Shown piece after piece: positions 31,753 to 32,938 of a stretch of DNA of 32,938 nt (within the stretch, counting starts at the first letter, position 1; every line of letters starts with the position of its first letter). Source of the stretch: a virus; IMG/VR virus record IMGVR_UViG_3300043778_000135, positions 1-32,938 of that record; one strand, 5' to 3'. A model generated the notes under the pieces. It was not told where the DNA came from. It did no database searches and worked only from the letters and a program-made list of their open reading frames with translations. Both the position numbers and the translations under genes were made by a program.

Positions 31753-32335
31753 GGAGAGGATCAATGGGATCTTTGCTTGTTGCGTTTCGCGATGCTGACG
31801 AACGGGAGATCATCGCATTCTTCACGTCGCCGCAGCCGATCGAAACTTTCCCGCATCAGGGCTCGATCGAGGCGCGAGATGAGCGCTACGCCGCGTTCTA
31901 CGCCGCCTATCCTGAACGGTCGATGATTCTTCCAGATCCGGTATCAGTCTGATGGAATTCGTTGAGGATGCCGATCTATATGAGGGTGAGGTGGGCCGTT
32001 CGGCTTCTTAGTGCATTCGAAATACGCGGGAAGGGTAGGCGCCATGCGGTCGCGATCGATAGCAGCCGGCTATCTGTATCTGCATGGTCGGTGTCCGTGG
32101 CCCGTCCGGATCAATCTAGGTGAATTTAATTATGCAAAACAACGAATTTCTCGTTTTTGGCGGAGGACTGTCAGCCAGCGTGGTCGATCAGTCGACGTAT
32201 GCTGCACTCCCTGCCCGCGTTTCCGGATTCCAGTCCGGGCTTGCTCAATCCAGGCAGCTGAACAAGGTTTGGCGACAGAGCTCGATCATGACGGCGGTAC
32301 TGGCGCAATTCATCGCTGACTGTTCCGGCCGCGAT
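30340..32335 (+). repeat. Imperfect direct repeat between the two fibre gene 5' ends
   Basis: A segment at about 30340-30415 (AACAAGGTGTGGCGGCAGAG onward, encoding NKVWRQSSIMAAVLAQFIAD) recurs at about 32261-32335 with mostly third-position changes. The whole 5' third of each fibre gene is alignable. The coordinates span both copies. Confidence 0.7.
31764..31952 (+). CDS. Small fibre-associated protein, 62 aa
   Basis: AAGGAGAGGA directly precedes the ATG at 31764, one of the best ribosome-binding sites in the window. The protein reads MGSLLVAFRDADEREIIAFF, then TSPQPIETFPHQGSIEARDE, and ends MILPDPVSV. It is soluble with no recognised domain. The position right after a fibre gene is where tail fibre assembly chaperones are usually encoded, so it may be a fibre chaperone (inference). 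A further 19-codon frame (31952-32011) overlaps its stop as TGATG. Confidence 0.65.
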   Translation: MGSLLVAFRDADEREIIAFFTSPQPIETFPHQGSIEARDERYAAFYAAYPERSMILPDPVSV

Positions 32336-32938
32336 GCGCTCGACGACGGTACGACGGAGACGTTGCTCGCGAACCTGAAAACAGCGGTGCCGGCAGCGGT
32401 GAACGCGGTTGGGGTGAACAGCGCGAAGAAGCTGAATGGCGTAAACGGGGCGAATCTGCTGTTCAACGGCTCCGCCGAGTTTGGCGATGCCGGATGGACG
32501 TCGAATATTTTTTCGGCAATGGCGTCGCCGAACAACGACACATATTTTGCGAATGCGTTGGCGTTATCGGGTTCTCCGGTCGATGACGCGTCCGTCCAAT
32601 TTCCACTGAGCGCGGGTATCCCGGTGACGATTTCCAGCGTGGTCTATACGTCTGGGATGAGCGGCGGTACGGCTCAGTTTCGCATCGAGGGCGTGAGCGC
32701 GTCGGGAGCGTCGCTTGGCACGATCTGCGCATCCGATACGTTGGCGGGGGGCTCGGGTTGGACATACCTCAGCGCCACCGGCATCACCCCCGCAGGATGC
32801 GTTCGCGCCCTCGTCCATCGATATGTGAATGGCTCGCCATCGGGCGTGGCGGGTTCGGTCGGGTTTGGCCGCATGAAGGTCGAACTTGGAAATCAGCCAT
32901 CGCTCTATTCGCAAGAAGCTGATCTTGCCGCGCTCGGC
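32132..32938 (+). CDS. Tail fibre protein 2 (partial, runs off the window)
   Basis: AGGTGA precedes the ATG at 32132 and the frame is open for 269 codons to the end of the window. Its N-terminus MQNNEFLVFGGGLSASVVDQ, then NKVWRQSSIMTAVLAQFIAD, is clearly homologous to fibre 1 over the first 120 residues. It then keeps the NLLFNGSAEFGDAGW and SLYSQEA landmarks but diverges between them. It is a second, differently specific fibre gene fed by the same attachment domain. Its 3' end and any following lysis genes are outside the window. The 120 bp before it (32012-32131) hold no gene. Confidence 0.8.
   Translation, partial: MQNNEFLVFGGGLSASVVDQSTYAALPARVSGFQSGLAQSRQLNKVWRQSSIMTAVLAQFIADCSGRDALDDGTTETLLANLKTAVPAAVNAVGVNSAKKLNGVNGANLLFNGSAEFGDAGWTSNIFSAMASPNNDTYFANALALSGSPVDDASVQFPLSAGIPVTISSVVYTSGMSGGTAQFRIEGVSASGASLGTICASDTLAGGSGWTYLSATGITPAGCVRALVHRYVNGSPSGVAGSVGFGRMKVELGNQPSLYSQEADLAALG

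Noticed and set aside
1-32938. CRISPR array, tRNA, rRNA or integrase/attachment sites
   Set aside because: No regularly spaced repeats, cloverleaf sequences, tyrosine or serine recombinase motifs or paired att-like repeats were found on reading both strands.

Overview
The window is GC-rich with strong G/C preference at third codon positions. Its gene families (glycine-zipper lipoprotein, DHA2 exporter with ArsR-type regulator, IS3-family IS407-like element, Mu-like and Pam3-like phage tail genes) point to a betaproteobacterium of the Burkholderia group. This is an inference from gene content and codon style; no species call is possible. No tRNA or rRNA gene and no CRISPR array was recognised.

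Region 1 (1-6.7 kb) holds two large minus-strand genes. One is a 403-aa protein with a zinc deaminase domain. The other is a 1303-aa fusion of a DyP-type heme-peroxidase-like domain with a complete glycyl radical enzyme domain. A deleted, frameshifted IS3-family element lies between them. A possible IS110 transposase fragment sits at the extreme left.

Region 2 (6.7-11.8 kb) is a gene graveyard. It contains remnants of a Mu-like phage tail module (a baseplate J fragment fused in frame to a broken tail-fibre assembly gene carrying a C8 tract), an intact acyltransferase-3 gene, a small hypothetical gene, the C-terminal stub of a c-type cytochrome and a frameshifted methyltransferase.

Region 3 (11.8-16.5 kb) looks like ordinary chromosome: a glycine-zipper lipoprotein overlapping a periplasmic coiled-coil protein gene, an ArsR-type regulator divergent from a 14-TM DHA2 exporter, and two small hypothetical genes.

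Region 4 (16.9 kb to the end) is a contractile-tail locus. A minus-strand LexA/CI-like repressor faces three GTAGC-N4-GCTAC operators, one of them inside the spacer of a rightward sigma-70 promoter. Then come a structured leader, a small winged-helix protein and a sigma-region-4-like regulator. About 750 bp without coding sequence follows, with two paralogous promoter-RNA-terminator units. The tail operon is next: tail terminator, sheath, tube, chaperone with a textbook -1 frameshift signal, tape measure with a muralytic domain, Dit-like protein, plug, hub, spike, gp25-like wedge, J, I-like wedge and two paralogous tail fibres, the second cut by the window end. No terminase, portal, protease or capsid gene lies between the regulators and the tail genes, so the locus may be an SOS-controlled tailocin (headless R-type bacteriocin). 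The sequence beyond 32938 is needed to exclude a prophage.
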